Positions 27,307-36,479 are shown, numbered from the stretch's first letter. The stretch: DNA of 64,000 bases from Streptomyces sp. NBC_00442 (GCF_036014195.1 NZ_CP107918.1:1426001-1490000), one strand, 5' to 3'. Notes: a model not told the origin generated them from the letters alone. A program made the numbers and translations.

Positions 27307-29352
27307 TCAGCTCTTGTTGCTGGGCTCCTTGGGCCGGGCCACCGGGCCGCGGCGCACCGCGCCCGGCGCGTTCCAGTCCGCCCGCCTGCGGGCCCGCTTC
27401 TTGGCGGCCTCGGAGGACTCCAGCTGGTAGGGGACGGACGTCACCATCACGCCGGGGGTGAACAGGAGGCGCCCTTTGAGCCGCAGCGCGCTCTGGTTGT
27501 GCAGCAGGTGCTCGTACCAGTGCCCGACGACGTACTCGGGGATGAACACGCTGATCGCGTCGCGCGGGCTCTCGCGGCGCAGGCCCCGTACGTACTCGAT
27601 GATCGGGCGGGTGATCTCGCGGTAGGGCGAGTCGAGGATCTTGAGCGGTACGTTGATGCCGCGCCGCTCCCACTCCTCCTTGAGCGCCTTCGTCTCGGCC
27701 GCGTCGACCGAGATGGAGAGCGCCTCCAGCTGGTCCGAGCGCATCAGCTTGGCGTAGGCCAGGGCGCGCAGGGTGGGGCGGTGGACCTTGGAGACCAGGA
27801 CGATGGAGTGGACGCGCGAGGGGCGCAGGCTGTCGTCGCTCGGCTCGTCGGGCGCGGCGATCTCGGTCGCGACGCGGTCGTAGTGCTTGCGGATCGCGGT
27901 CATCGTTCCGTAGAAGATGACCATGCCGAGCAGCGCGACCCAGGCGCCGTGGGTGAACTTGGTGGCGAGGACGACCACGAGGACCAGGCCGGTGAAGAAC
28001 GCGCCGAACGCGTTGATCGCGCGCGAGCGGACCATGTGGCGGCGCTTGGCCTGGTCGGTCTCGGTGGCCAGGTGGCGGTTCCAGTGGCGGACCATGCCGG
28101 TCTGGCTGAGCGTGAACGAGACGAAGACGCCGACGATGTAGAGCTGGATCAGCCGGGTGGAGTCCGCGCCGTAGATCACCACGAGCAGGACCGCGGCGCC
28201 GGCGAGCAGCACGATGCCGTTGGAGAACGCGAGGCGGTCACCGCGGGTGTGCAGCTGGCGCGGCAGGTAGCGGTCCTGGGCGAGGATCGAGCCGAGCAGC
28301 GGGAAGCCGTTGTAGGCGGTGTTCGCCGCGAGGAACAGGACCAGCGCGGTGGCCGCGGCGAGCACGATGAACAGGAAGCTGCCGTGTCCGAAGACGGCCT
28401 CGGCGACCTGCGAGATCACCGGGTTCTGGACGTAGCCGGCACCGAGCGGGGAGCCGTTGTGCAGCAGGTCCTCGGCGGGCTTCTCGGCCATGCGCACATG
28501 GGTCGACATGGCCAGCGCGATGATGCCGCAGAACATGGTGACGGCGAGGCCGCCCATCAGGGCGAGCGTGGTGGCGGCGTTCTTCGACTTGGGCTTGCGG
28601 AAGGCGGGGACGCCGTTGCTGATCGCCTCGACGCCGGTGAGCGCGGCGCAGCCGGAGGAGAAGGCGCGCAGCAGCAGGAAGACCATGGCGAAGCCCGCGA
28701 GGCCCTGGTGCTCGGCCTTGATCGTGTAGTCCGCGGTCGGCGCCTTCATGGTGTCGCCGAGCACGATCCCGCGGAAGGCACCCCAGGCGATCATGAGGAA
28801 GACGCCGGCGACGAAGACGTACGTCGGGATGGCGAAGAGCTTGCCCGACTCCTTCATGCCGCGCAGGTTCAGCAGCGTCAGGAGCACGATGACGGCGACG
28901 GCGCAGAGCACCTTGTGCTCGACGATGAACGGGATCGCGGAGCCGAGGTTCTCGATGCCCGAGGCGATGGAGACGGCCACGGTCAGGACGTAGTCGACGA
29001 GCAGGGCGCTGGCCACCGTGAGTCCGGCCTTCGGCCCGAGGTTGGTGTTGGCGACCTCGTAGTCGCCGCCGCCGCTCGGGTAGGCGTGCACGTTCTGCCG
29101 GTAGGAGGCGACCACGGTGAACATCAGCACCACGACCGCGAGGGCGATCCAGGGGCTGAAGTGGTACGCCGACACACCCGCCACGGACAGCACGAGGAGT
29201 ACTTCTCCCGGCGCGTACGCAACGGACGAGAGCGGGTCGGAGGCAAAGACGGGAAGTGCGATGCGCTTAGGGAGGAGCGTTTCTCCCAGCTTGTCGCTGC
29301 GCAGCGCCCGGCCGATCAGGATCCGTTTGGGCACGTCGGTCAGTTTGGACAC
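27307..29352 (-). CDS. KimA/YdaO-like APC-superfamily potassium importer
   Basis: 681 residues with twelve or so membrane helices in the first 460 and a long soluble C-terminal domain. DPLSSVAYAPGEVLLVL in helix 1, YPSGGGDYEVA, and SSGCAALTGVEAISNGVP are typical of the KUP/KimA branch rather than amino-acid carriers. The cytosolic tail (SIVLVSKVHRPTLRALAYAK) is the USP-like regulatory domain. GTG at 29352 starts it. It is divergent from two TrkA-type K+ regulators, which supports a potassium role. In KimA proteins transport is proton-coupled and inhibited by c-di-AMP. Confidence 0.8.
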   Translation of the reverse strand: MSKLTDVPKRILIGRALRSDKLGETLLPKRIALPVFASDPLSSVAYAPGEVLLVLSVAGVSAYHFSPWIALAVVVLMFTVVASYRQNVHAYPSGGGDYEVANTNLGPKAGLTVASALLVDYVLTVAVSIASGIENLGSAIPFIVEHKVLCAVAVIVLLTLLNLRGMKESGKLFAIPTYVFVAGVFLMIAWGAFRGIVLGDTMKAPTADYTIKAEHQGLAGFAMVFLLLRAFSSGCAALTGVEAISNGVPAFRKPKSKNAATTLALMGGLAVTMFCGIIALAMSTHVRMAEKPAEDLLHNGSPLGAGYVQNPVISQVAEAVFGHGSFLFIVLAAATALVLFLAANTAYNGFPLLGSILAQDRYLPRQLHTRGDRLAFSNGIVLLAGAAVLLVVIYGADSTRLIQLYIVGVFVSFTLSQTGMVRHWNRHLATETDQAKRRHMVRSRAINAFGAFFTGLVLVVVLATKFTHGAWVALLGMVIFYGTMTAIRKHYDRVATEIAAPDEPSDDSLRPSRVHSIVLVSKVHRPTLRALAYAKLMRSDQLEALSISVDAAETKALKEEWERRGINVPLKILDSPYREITRPIIEYVRGLRRESPRDAISVFIPEYVVGHWYEHLLHNQSALRLKGRLLFTPGVMVTSVPYQLESSEAAKKRARRRADWNAPGAVRRGPVARPKEPSNKS

Positions 29353-29580
29353 GCAGAGGATCGTAAGCGCTCTGTCTGAATAAGACGCACCCGCCTCCCC
29401 CCGGGCCGTGTCCGCCAGAGGGGCACTGCGTGAGTGCGTCCCCGGGCGGGCCGCATAAGCTCATCAGGCGGCAACGTGGATTTCTGTTGCCACGCCGTTG
29501 CCCGGCTAGCCGAGAAGGAAGTAGTGAGCAGGGTGTTTGCGCAGGTCATCGGGGCGACCAGGAGTGCGGGGTAAGGGGAC
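29353..29580. other. Divergent control region between the KimA-like gene and trkA genes
   Basis: Promoters for both directions must lie here. A bulged hairpin at about 29470-29502 (GGCAACG...CGTTGCC) is transcribed with the trkA genes. I looked for a c-di-AMP (ydaO-type) riboswitch and did not see its conserved core. Confidence 0.4.
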
Positions 29581-30249
29581 GTGCACATCGTCATCATGGG
29601 CTGCGGGCGAGTGGGAGCCGCTCTCGCGCAAGCTCTGGAACAGCAGGGGCACACCGTCGCCGTGGTCGATCAGGACCCGACGGCCTTCCGCCGCCTGGGT
29701 TCCGGTTTCGGCGGGCGGCGGGTCACCGGCGTCGGTTTCGACCAGGACACCCTGCGCGAGGCGGGCATCGAGGAGGCCGGCGCGTTCGCGGCGGTCTCCA
29801 GCGGCGACAACTCCAACATCATCGCGGCCCGGGTGGCCCGTGAGATGTTCGGCATCGAGAACGTGGCGGCGCGGATCTACGACCCGCGGCGCGCGGAGGT
29901 CTACCAGCGTCTGGGCATCCCCACGGTCGCGACGGTCAGCTGGACCGCGGACCAGATGCTGCGCCGGCTGCTGCCGTCCGGCGCGGAGCCGTTGTGGCGC
30001 GACCCGAGCGGTGGCGTGCAGCTGGCCGAGGTGCACACCTCGACGGCGTGGATCGGCCACAAGGTCAGCAAGCTGCAGGAGGAGACCGGCGTGCGGGTCG
30101 CGTTCCTGACCCGGCTGGGCGAAGCGGTGCTTCCGACGTCCCGGACGGTGTTGCAGGAAGGCGACCTGGTGCACGTGATGATGCGGACCGACGAGGTCGA
30201 AAAGGTCGAGGCGGCGTTCGCCCAGGGCCCCGAGGAGGGCGGTCACTGA
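29581..30249 (+). CDS. trkA: TrkA-type K+ channel/transporter regulatory protein (RCK_N and RCK_C)
   Basis: 222 residues. The RCK_N Rossmann domain begins at residue 1 with the NAD-binding MGCGRVGAALAQALEQQGH and VVDQDP; the RCK_C domain is from about residue 140 (GVQLAEVHTSTAWIGHKVSKL). Such subunits gate K+ uptake proteins in response to nucleotides. GTG at 29581 follows an AAGGGG ribosome site. Its stop codon overlaps the start of the second copy (TGATG). It is paired with the divergent KimA-like importer. Confidence 0.92.
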   Translation: MHIVIMGCGRVGAALAQALEQQGHTVAVVDQDPTAFRRLGSGFGGRRVTGVGFDQDTLREAGIEEAGAFAAVSSGDNSNIIAARVAREMFGIENVAARIYDPRRAEVYQRLGIPTVATVSWTADQMLRRLLPSGAEPLWRDPSGGVQLAEVHTSTAWIGHKVSKLQEETGVRVAFLTRLGEAVLPTSRTVLQEGDLVHVMMRTDEVEKVEAAFAQGPEEGGH

Positions 30250-30917
30250 TGCGTGTGGCGATTGCCGGGGCCGGTGCGGTGGGCCGTTCCATCGCGGGCG
30301 AGCTCCTGGAGAACGGGCACGAGGTGCTCCTGGTCGACAAGGCGCCCACCGCCATCTCGGTCGAGCGGGTCCCGCTCGCGGAGTGGCTGCTCGCGGACGC
30401 CTGCGAGATCACCTCGCTCGACGAGGCGGCGCTCCAGCGCTGCAACGTGGTCATCGCGGCCACCGGCGACGACAAGGTGAACCTGGTCGTCTCGCTGCTC
30501 GCGAAGACCGAGTACGGGGTGCCGCGGGTGGTGGCCCGGGTCAACAACCCGAAGAACGAGTGGCTGTTCAACGAGTCGTGGGGCGTGGACGTGGCCGTCT
30601 CGACGCCGCGTCTGATGTCGGCGCTCGTCGAGGAGGCGGTGAGCGTCGGCGATCTCGTACGGCTGCTGCGCTTCAGCCACGGCGACGCCAACCTGGTCGA
30701 GCTGACGCTGCCGCCGGAGTCGGCGCTCGCGGGCACGCAGGTCGGGGACGTGGCCTGGCCTGAGGACACCTCGCTCGTCACGATCATCCGGGGAACCCGG
30801 GTGCTCACGCCGAGCCAGGAGGAGACCCTGGAGGCCGGCGACGAGCTTCTGTTCGTGGCCGCGCAGGCCCGCGAGGAGCAGCTGGAGGACCTCCTCTCGG
30901 TGCGCCGCCAGAGCTGA
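30249..30917 (+). CDS. trkA: Second TrkA-type K+ regulatory protein
   Basis: 222 residues, a tandem paralogue of the preceding gene. The RCK_N start is VAIAGAGAVGRSIAGELLENGHEV with the acidic VDKAPT at the ribose position, followed by DDKVNLVVSLLAKTEYGV; RCK_C covers NLVELTLPPESALAGTQVGDV to the end. It is translationally coupled to the first copy by a one-base overlap. The two proteins may form a hetero-octameric gating ring. The operon ends at a strong bidirectional hairpin. Confidence 0.92.
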   Translation: MRVAIAGAGAVGRSIAGELLENGHEVLLVDKAPTAISVERVPLAEWLLADACEITSLDEAALQRCNVVIAATGDDKVNLVVSLLAKTEYGVPRVVARVNNPKNEWLFNESWGVDVAVSTPRLMSALVEEAVSVGDLVRLLRFSHGDANLVELTLPPESALAGTQVGDVAWPEDTSLVTIIRGTRVLTPSQEETLEAGDELLFVAAQAREEQLEDLLSVRRQS

Positions 30918-30933
30918 TCGCGCAGGACCACGG

Positions 30934-30972
30934 CCGAAGGGCCCGCGACCGTCGTGGTCGCGGGCCCTTCGG
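30934..30972. terminator. Strong bidirectional terminator
   Basis: A perfect 17-bp stem, CCGAAGGGCCCGCGACC with its complement, closes the loop GTCGT between the convergent trkA and DUF3159 genes. Confidence 0.9.
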
Positions 30973-31022
30973 CTTCGGCTCGGTCGTGCGGCTCGGTGGT
31001 GCGGCTCGGCCGTGTGCGGGAC

Positions 31023-31760
31023 CTACACCCCGGCTTCGCCGCGGGCCGCGGCCTTGCGGGCCTTCTCGGCCGCTTCCTCCGCCTCCATCTCGGCGAATAC
31101 GTCGATCGGCGCCGGGGCCTTCGCGAGGAAGACCCAGGTGAGCCAGACGGCGAGCAGGAACGGCGGGATCTTCAGGGCGATCAGGACCCAGCCGAGCTGG
31201 GAGGTGTTGGCCCACCAGTACAGCGGGAAGAGGATCGCGCACTTGGCGAGCAGGATCAGGCCCCAGGCCCAACTGGCCTTCGCGTAGGCCTTCTTGCGGC
31301 CCGGGTTGCGGGTGCGCCAGGACAGGTTCTCCTTGAAGACCGGGCCGAGGATCAGTCCGATCAGCGGGACCCCGCACAACGTGGTGACGATGTAGGCGAG
31401 GGCGAGGCCCAGCGTGTAGAGCATGCCCGGCAGGTAGAAGTCCTTGGCGTTGCCCGTGATCATCGCGAAGACCACGCCGAAGGCCACGCCGAAGACGCCG
31501 CTGAAGGCGTGCTTCATGGTGTCCTTGCGGACCAGGCGGACCGCGACGAGCAGCAGCGACACCGCGAGGGCGGCGATCGCCGAGACGTGCAGGTCCTTGT
31601 TGATCGTGAAGATCGTGACGAAGAGCAGTCCCGGAAGGACCGTCTCCACCATGCCGCGGACCCCGCCGAACGCGTCGAAGAGCGCGGCCTCGGTCACGGC
31701 CTTCGCGTCGGCGGGCGGCGCGGGGGCGGGGGTGGTGGTCGGCTTGTCGACTGACGTCAC
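31023..31760 (-). CDS. DUF3159 multi-spanning membrane protein
   Basis: 245 residues with about five or six membrane helices (ETVLPGLLFVTIFTI, IAALAVSLLLVAVRLV, LGLALAYIVTTLCGVPLIGLIL, WAWGLILLAKCAILFPLYWW) between a Pro/Ala-rich N-terminus and a charged Glu/Ala/Lys tail. It matches the actinobacterial DUF3159 family, function unknown. It starts three bases after the stop of the OB-fold gene and is co-transcribed with it and possibly with kdpDE upstream. Confidence 0.85.
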   Translation of the reverse strand: MTSVDKPTTTPAPAPPADAKAVTEAALFDAFGGVRGMVETVLPGLLFVTIFTINKDLHVSAIAALAVSLLLVAVRLVRKDTMKHAFSGVFGVAFGVVFAMITGNAKDFYLPGMLYTLGLALAYIVTTLCGVPLIGLILGPVFKENLSWRTRNPGRKKAYAKASWAWGLILLAKCAILFPLYWWANTSQLGWVLIALKIPPFLLAVWLTWVFLAKAPAPIDVFAEMEAEEAAEKARKAAARGEAGV

Positions 31761-31763
31761 CGG

Positions 31764-32162
31764 CTACTCCTGTCCGAGCGGTCGGAGTTCGTATTTGGGG
31801 TTGAACAGGACCCGCCGGCCGTGGCTCATGGAGATCCGGCCCGAAGCGATGAGCTTGCGGCCCGGCTCGATGCCCACGATCGAGCGCCGTCCCAGCCACA
31901 CCACGTCCAGCGGGGCGGTGCCGTCGAAGAGCTCGGCCTCGAGCGCCGGCACACCCGCCCGTGGACGCAGGGTGACCGTCCGCAAGGTACCAGTGACTTT
32001 GACTATCTGGCGGTCGCTGCACTCGGAGATGCGGGTGCACCCCGTGGCCTGCGTGTCCTCCTGCAGTTCCGCGGAGTGCAAGTCCTCCTGCGAGGTGGAC
32101 AGCCGGTCGAGCATCCGGCGGAAGCGCCCCGCGGGCTTCTCGGTACGAAGGTCAGCACTCAT
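31764..32162 (-). CDS. OB-fold nucleic-acid-binding domain protein
   Basis: 132 residues. After a charged N-terminal helix comes an OB-fold: IVKVTGTLRTVTLRP, ALEAELFDGTAPLDVVWLGRR and PGRKLIASGRIS, with the usual glycine-rich turns. This small actinobacterial family is commonly encoded beside DUF3159. Its substrate (DNA or RNA) cannot be inferred. ATG at 32162. The order kdpD, kdpE, OB-fold, DUF3159 is all on the minus strand. Confidence 0.8.
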   Translation of the reverse strand: MSADLRTEKPAGRFRRMLDRLSTSQEDLHSAELQEDTQATGCTRISECSDRQIVKVTGTLRTVTLRPRAGVPALEAELFDGTAPLDVVWLGRRSIVGIEPGRKLIASGRISMSHGRRVLFNPKYELRPLGQE

Positions 32163-32281
32163 ACAGAAAGGGTACCGGTGGCCACCCCCGCCGGATCGAA
32201 GAGTGTGGGCAGCACGGATTCCGCGGCCCTACCGCAGCGGTGTGAGGCGTTCCGGTCACCGGGGCGCCGCGGGAGGGCGGA

Positions 32282-32974
32282 TCAGCGTTCGAAGCGGTAG
32301 CCCATGCCCGGCTCGGTGATGAAGTGGCGCGGGTGCGAGGGGTCGAGCTCCAGTTTGCGGCGCAGCTGGGCCATGTAGACCCGCAGGTAGTTCGTCTCGG
32401 TGCCGTAGGAGGGGCCCCAGACCTCCTGGAGCAACTGCTTCTGGCTGACCAGGCGGCCGGTGTTGCGCACGAGGACTTCGAGCAGGTGCCACTCGGTGGG
32501 CGTGAGGCGTACGTCGCGGCCCGCGCGGTTGACCTTCTTGGCGGCCAGGTCGACGGTGAAGCCCTCGGTCTCGACCGTCACCACGTCGTCGGCGCCGTCC
32601 GCGCCGCCGACCGGTTCCGCGCGGCGTACGGCGGCGCGCAGCCGGGCGAGGAGCTCGTCCATGCCGAAGGGCTTGGTGACGTAGTCGTCGGCGCCCGCGT
32701 CGAGCGCCTCGACCTTCTCGTCGGAGGTGTGGCGGGCGGAGAGCACCAGGATGGGGACCCGGGTCCAGCCGCGCAGCCCGCGGATGACGTCGACGCCGTC
32801 CATGTCGGGCAGGCCGAGGTCGAGCACCACCACGTCGGGGTGGCGAGCGGCGGCGAGCTGGAGGGCGCTCGCTCCGTCGGGGGCCGCGTCCACCTCGTAC
32901 TTGCGTGCCTTGAGGTTGATCACGAGCGCGCGCACGATCTGCGGCTCGTCCTCGACCACGAGCACCCGGGTCAT
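32282..32974 (-). CDS. kdpE: KdpE response regulator
   Basis: A 230-residue OmpR/PhoB-type regulator. The receiver domain has the acidic pocket VVEDE, phospho-acceptor Asp52 in VVVLDLGLPDMDG and Lys in DDYVTKPFG. The winged-helix output domain ends with ETNYLRVYMAQLRRKLE and FITEPGMGYRF. ATG at 32974 opens the conserved MTRVLVVEDE. It pairs with KdpD just upstream. In other bacteria KdpE turns on the kdpFABC K+ pump; no such genes lie in this window. Confidence 0.95.
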   Translation of the reverse strand: MTRVLVVEDEPQIVRALVINLKARKYEVDAAPDGASALQLAAARHPDVVVLDLGLPDMDGVDVIRGLRGWTRVPILVLSARHTSDEKVEALDAGADDYVTKPFGMDELLARLRAAVRRAEPVGGADGADDVVTVETEGFTVDLAAKKVNRAGRDVRLTPTEWHLLEVLVRNTGRLVSQKQLLQEVWGPSYGTETNYLRVYMAQLRRKLELDPSHPRHFITEPGMGYRFER

Positions 32975-33017
32975 CTGGGATCCCTGCCTTCCGCGGTTGC
33001 GGTCTGAGCGGTTCGGT

Positions 33018-35561
33018 TCATGCGGCGCCCCCTGCGGTGAGGCCGGAGGTGGCGTGGGCGGGGCCGGGGGCGGCGCGGACGGTGAGGACCATGGTGAGGC
33101 CTCCGCCGGGGGTGTCCTCGGCGGCGAGCGTGCCACCCATGGCTTCGGCGAAGCCCCGGGCGACAGCGAGGCCGAGGCCCACTCCGGCGCCGCGCGGGGC
33201 GTCGCCGTAGCGCTGGAACGGCGCGAAGATGCGGTCCTTGGCGGCGTCCGGGACGCCGGGGCCGCGGTCGGTGACGCGGATCTCCACGCGGTCGGCGAGG
33301 GCGCTCGCGGCGACGGAGACGGGGCGGCCCGGCGGGCTGTACTTGACGGCGTTCTCCACCACGTTGGCGACGGCCCGCTCCAGGAGACCGGGGTCGACCT
33401 CGACCATGGGCAGCGTCTCGGGAACGTCCAGGACGACGCTGTCCTCGGGGACGCCGCCGAGCGCCATGGGGACCACCTCGTCGAGGTCGATCTCGCGGAT
33501 CAGCGGGGTGACGGTGCCGGTCTGGAGGCGGGACATGTCGAGGAGGTTGCCGACGAGGTGGTCGAGCCGGTCGGCGCCCTCCTCGATGCCCTGGAGGAGC
33601 TCGGCGCGGTCCTCGTCGGACCAGTCGACGTCGTCGGAGCGCAGCGAACTCACGGCGGCCTTGATCGAGGCGAGCGGGGTGCGCAGGTCGTGGCTGACGG
33701 CGGCGAGCAGCGCGGTGCGGATGCGGTTGCCCTCGGCGAGCTTGCGCGCCTCCTCGGCCTCGCCGAGCAGGCGCCTGCGGTCCACGACGACGGCGGCCTG
33801 GGCGGCGAAGGCGCCGAGCACGCGCCGGTCCTCGGCGGGCAGGACGCGCCCCGACAGGGCGAGCGCCATGTGGTCGCCGACCGGCATGTCGACGTCCGCG
33901 TCCTCGGGGCGGGCCACCGGGTGCGGGCCGACGCTGCCCGCGCACGTCCAGGGCTCCACGTCGCCGGCCCGTTCCAGGAGGGCGACGGACTGCATGGCGA
34001 AGGTCTCGCGGACCCGTTCCAGGAGGGCGTCCAGGCTGGTCTCGCCGCGCAGGACGCTGCCCGCGAGGAAGGAGAGGATCTCGGATTCAGCGCGCAGCCG
34101 GGCGGCCTGGTGGGTGCGGCGGGCCGCGAGGTCGACGACGGACGCCACCGAGACGGCCACCAGGACGAAGATGACGATGGCGACGATGTTCTTCGGGTCG
34201 GCGATCGTGACCTGGTGGACGGGCGGCGTGAAGAAGTAGTTCAGGAGGAACGAACCGAACGCGGCCGACGCGAGCGCGGGGAGCAGTCCGCCGAGCAGCG
34301 CCGCGGCCACCGTCAGGGTCAGGAAGAGCAGCATGTCGTTGGCGAGCCCGAGGCCGGCCTCGACGTTGGTGAGCAGCACCGTCAGCAGCGCGGGGCCGAT
34401 CACCCCGGCCGCCCAGCCCCACACGATGCGGACCCGTCCGAGCCGGGCGCCGCGCGCGACGGGCAGACCGCGGCCCTTGGCGACCGCCTCGTGCGTGACG
34501 ATGTGGACATCGAGGTCGGGGCCCGAGTCCCGGGCCACGGTCTGTCCGACGCCGGGGCCCAGGATGTACTGCCAGGCCTTGCGGCGGCTGGAGCCGAGCA
34601 CGATCTGTGTGGCGTTGACGCCGCGGGCGAAGGCGAGCAGCGCTGCGGGGATGTCGTCGCCTATGACGTGGTGGAAGCTCCCGCCGAGGTCCTCGACGAG
34701 GGTGCGCTGGACGGCGAGCTCCTTCGGCGAGGCGGAGGTGAGCCCGTCGCTCCTGGCCACATACACCGCGAGGACCTCGCTGCCGGAGCCCTTGGCGGCC
34801 ATGCGGGCGGCCCGGCGGATGAGGGTGCGTCCCTCGGGGCCGCCGGTGAGGCCGACGACGATGCGCTCGCGCGCCTGCCAGGTCGACTTGATGTCGTGCT
34901 CGCCGCGGTACTGCTGGAGGTACTCGTCGACGCGGTCGGCGACCCAGAGCAGCGCCAGCTCGCGCAGCGCGGTGAGGTTGCCGGGGCGGAAGTAGTTGGA
35001 GAGGGCGGCGTCGACCTTGTCGGACTGGTAGACGTTGCCGTGCGCCATGCGGCGGCGCAGCGCCTGGGGCGACATGTCGACGAGCTCGATCTGGTCGGCG
35101 CGGCGCACCACCTCGTCGGGCACCGTCTCGCGCTGGCGTACGCCGGTGATCGACTCCACGACGTCGCCGAGGGACTCCAGGTGCTGGATGTTGACGGTGG
35201 ACACGACGTCGATGCCGGCGGCGAGCAGTTCCTCGACGTCCTGCCAGCGCTTGGTGTTGCGGGCGCCGGGCACATTGCTGTGCGCCAGTTCGTCCACGAG
35301 GGCGACGGCGGGGCGCCGGTCGAGGACCGCGTCGACGTCCATCTCGGTGAAGGCGGCCCCGCGGTGGTCGATCGTGCGTCGCCGGACCTGTTCCAGGCCG
35401 TGCAGCATCACTTCGGTGCGGGGCCTGCCGTGGTGCTCGACGAGGGCGACGACGCAGTCGGTGCCGCGCTCGACGCGGCGGTGCGCCTCGGAGAGCATGG
35501 CGTACGTCTTGCCGACGCCCGGCGCCGCGCCGAGATAGATCCGAAGCTTGCCGCGTGCCAT
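33018..35561 (-). CDS. kdpD: KdpD potassium/turgor sensor histidine kinase
   Basis: 847 residues. The N-terminal KdpD domain begins with the nucleotide-binding GAAPGVGKTYAML and contains VALVDELAHSNVPG. A USP domain follows (RIVVGLTGGPEGRTLIRRAARM), then four membrane helices around 395-500, a GAF-like region, the histidine box SHDLRTPLASIK near 660, and the ATPase boxes NVVENAVKYSPPG and GLGLAVARGFAEAMGG. It is full length. It senses K+ limitation and phosphorylates KdpE, encoded 43 bp downstream. Confidence 0.95.
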   Translation of the reverse strand: MARGKLRIYLGAAPGVGKTYAMLSEAHRRVERGTDCVVALVEHHGRPRTEVMLHGLEQVRRRTIDHRGAAFTEMDVDAVLDRRPAVALVDELAHSNVPGARNTKRWQDVEELLAAGIDVVSTVNIQHLESLGDVVESITGVRQRETVPDEVVRRADQIELVDMSPQALRRRMAHGNVYQSDKVDAALSNYFRPGNLTALRELALLWVADRVDEYLQQYRGEHDIKSTWQARERIVVGLTGGPEGRTLIRRAARMAAKGSGSEVLAVYVARSDGLTSASPKELAVQRTLVEDLGGSFHHVIGDDIPAALLAFARGVNATQIVLGSSRRKAWQYILGPGVGQTVARDSGPDLDVHIVTHEAVAKGRGLPVARGARLGRVRIVWGWAAGVIGPALLTVLLTNVEAGLGLANDMLLFLTLTVAAALLGGLLPALASAAFGSFLLNYFFTPPVHQVTIADPKNIVAIVIFVLVAVSVASVVDLAARRTHQAARLRAESEILSFLAGSVLRGETSLDALLERVRETFAMQSVALLERAGDVEPWTCAGSVGPHPVARPEDADVDMPVGDHMALALSGRVLPAEDRRVLGAFAAQAAVVVDRRRLLGEAEEARKLAEGNRIRTALLAAVSHDLRTPLASIKAAVSSLRSDDVDWSDEDRAELLQGIEEGADRLDHLVGNLLDMSRLQTGTVTPLIREIDLDEVVPMALGGVPEDSVVLDVPETLPMVEVDPGLLERAVANVVENAVKYSPPGRPVSVAASALADRVEIRVTDRGPGVPDAAKDRIFAPFQRYGDAPRGAGVGLGLAVARGFAEAMGGTLAAEDTPGGGLTMVLTVRAAPGPAHATSGLTAGGAA

Positions 35562-35744
35562 GGCCCCATTGTCTTTCAGAATGCAGATGCGTACGCTGCG
35601 TCGACCTTACGGCCAACAATTGCGGCAAATGGGGTGGGGGTGGGGCGGGGGGCGCGTATTGACGCGATTCTGACGCGCCGGCCGGTCCGAGCGCGCGGGC
35701 CGGGCGGGGGGACCGCGGGCCGGGGACCGACGGGTGGGCCGTGA
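35562..35744. other. kdpD promoter region and tail of the ABC ATPase transcript
   Basis: Near 35565-35620 the sequence is relatively AT-rich (CAATTG, CATTCTGAAAG) and should hold the kdpDE promoter, though I cannot assign boxes with confidence. The remainder is G-rich without a clear hairpin or gene. Confidence 0.3.
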
Positions 35745-36479
35745 TCAGCCGTGGTCGGTGATGTGCCCGTCGTTGAGCTCCAGGACGCGGTCGGCGAGGC
35801 CCAGGAGCTGGCTGTCGTGGGTGGCGACCAGGACGGTGACGCCCTCGCTGCGTACGACGGCGCGCAGCAGCTCCATCACCGCGAGACCGGTGTCGGCGTC
35901 GAGCTGGCCCGTGGGCTCGTCCGCGATGAGCAGGGACGGGCGGTTGGCCAGGGCGCGGGCGATGGCGACGCGCTGCTGCTGCCCGCCGGAGAGCTCCCCG
36001 GGACGCTGGGCCGCGTGGTCGCCGAGGCCGACGAGGGAGAGCAGCAGGGCGGCGCGCTCCTCGCGCTCGCGCGGGTCGGCCTTCTTCAGCCGCATCGGGA
36101 CGCCCACGTTCTCGGCGGCGCTGAGGATGGGGATGAGGCCGAAGGACTGGAAGATGAAGCCGATGCGGTCGCGGCGCAGCTCCAGGAGGCCCTGCTCCCC
36201 CAGGCTTCCGACGTCGGTGCCGTCGACGGTGATGGTGCCGCCGTCCGGCCTGTCGAGGCCGCCGAGGAGGTTGAGCAGCGTCGTCTTGCCGGAGCCCGAG
36301 CGCCCCTTGAGGGCGACCAGTTCACCGCGCGGCACCTCGAAGGAGACCCCGCGCAGCGCGTGCACGGCGGCGGCGCCGCTGCCGTACGAGCGGTGCAGGC
36401 CCTCCACCGTGACCATGGCGCCGCTCGGCAGGCCGTCCGCGACGGCCGTGCCGCCCTGTCCGCTGGTGCTCCGGGTCAT
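35745..36479 (-). CDS. MacB/LolD-like ABC transporter ATP-binding protein without an adjacent permease
   Basis: A 244-residue ABC ATPase: Walker A GRSGSGKTT, Q-loop FIFQSFGLIP, signature LSGGQQQR, Walker B LLIADEPTGQLD and switch H in ATHDSQLL. The sequence is of the type that partners FtsX-like permeases for lipoprotein, peptide or drug export. The neighbours are kdpD and DUF3710 genes; no permease is beside it, so its partner must be elsewhere or it acts alone. ATG at 36479. Confidence 0.92.
   Translation of the reverse strand: MTRSTSGQGGTAVADGLPSGAMVTVEGLHRSYGSGAAAVHALRGVSFEVPRGELVALKGRSGSGKTTLLNLLGGLDRPDGGTITVDGTDVGSLGEQGLLELRRDRIGFIFQSFGLIPILSAAENVGVPMRLKKADPREREERAALLLSLVGLGDHAAQRPGELSGGQQQRVAIARALANRPSLLIADEPTGQLDADTGLAVMELLRAVVRSEGVTVLVATHDSQLLGLADRVLELNDGHITDHG

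Noticed and set aside
27160..29379. Long plus-strand frame antisense to the KimA-like gene
   Set aside because: It is the mirror of a strongly conserved membrane protein, of arginine/glutamate/glycine composition, and has no domain of its own.
29353..29580. Possible c-di-AMP (ydaO-type) riboswitch before the KimA-like gene
   Set aside because: KimA genes often carry one, but the conserved core sequences were not visible on either strand; only a simple bulged hairpin is present.
32727..35744. 1005-codon plus-strand open frame across kdpD
   Set aside because: A shadow of KdpD: no ribosome site, no family, and codon positions follow the kdpD strand.
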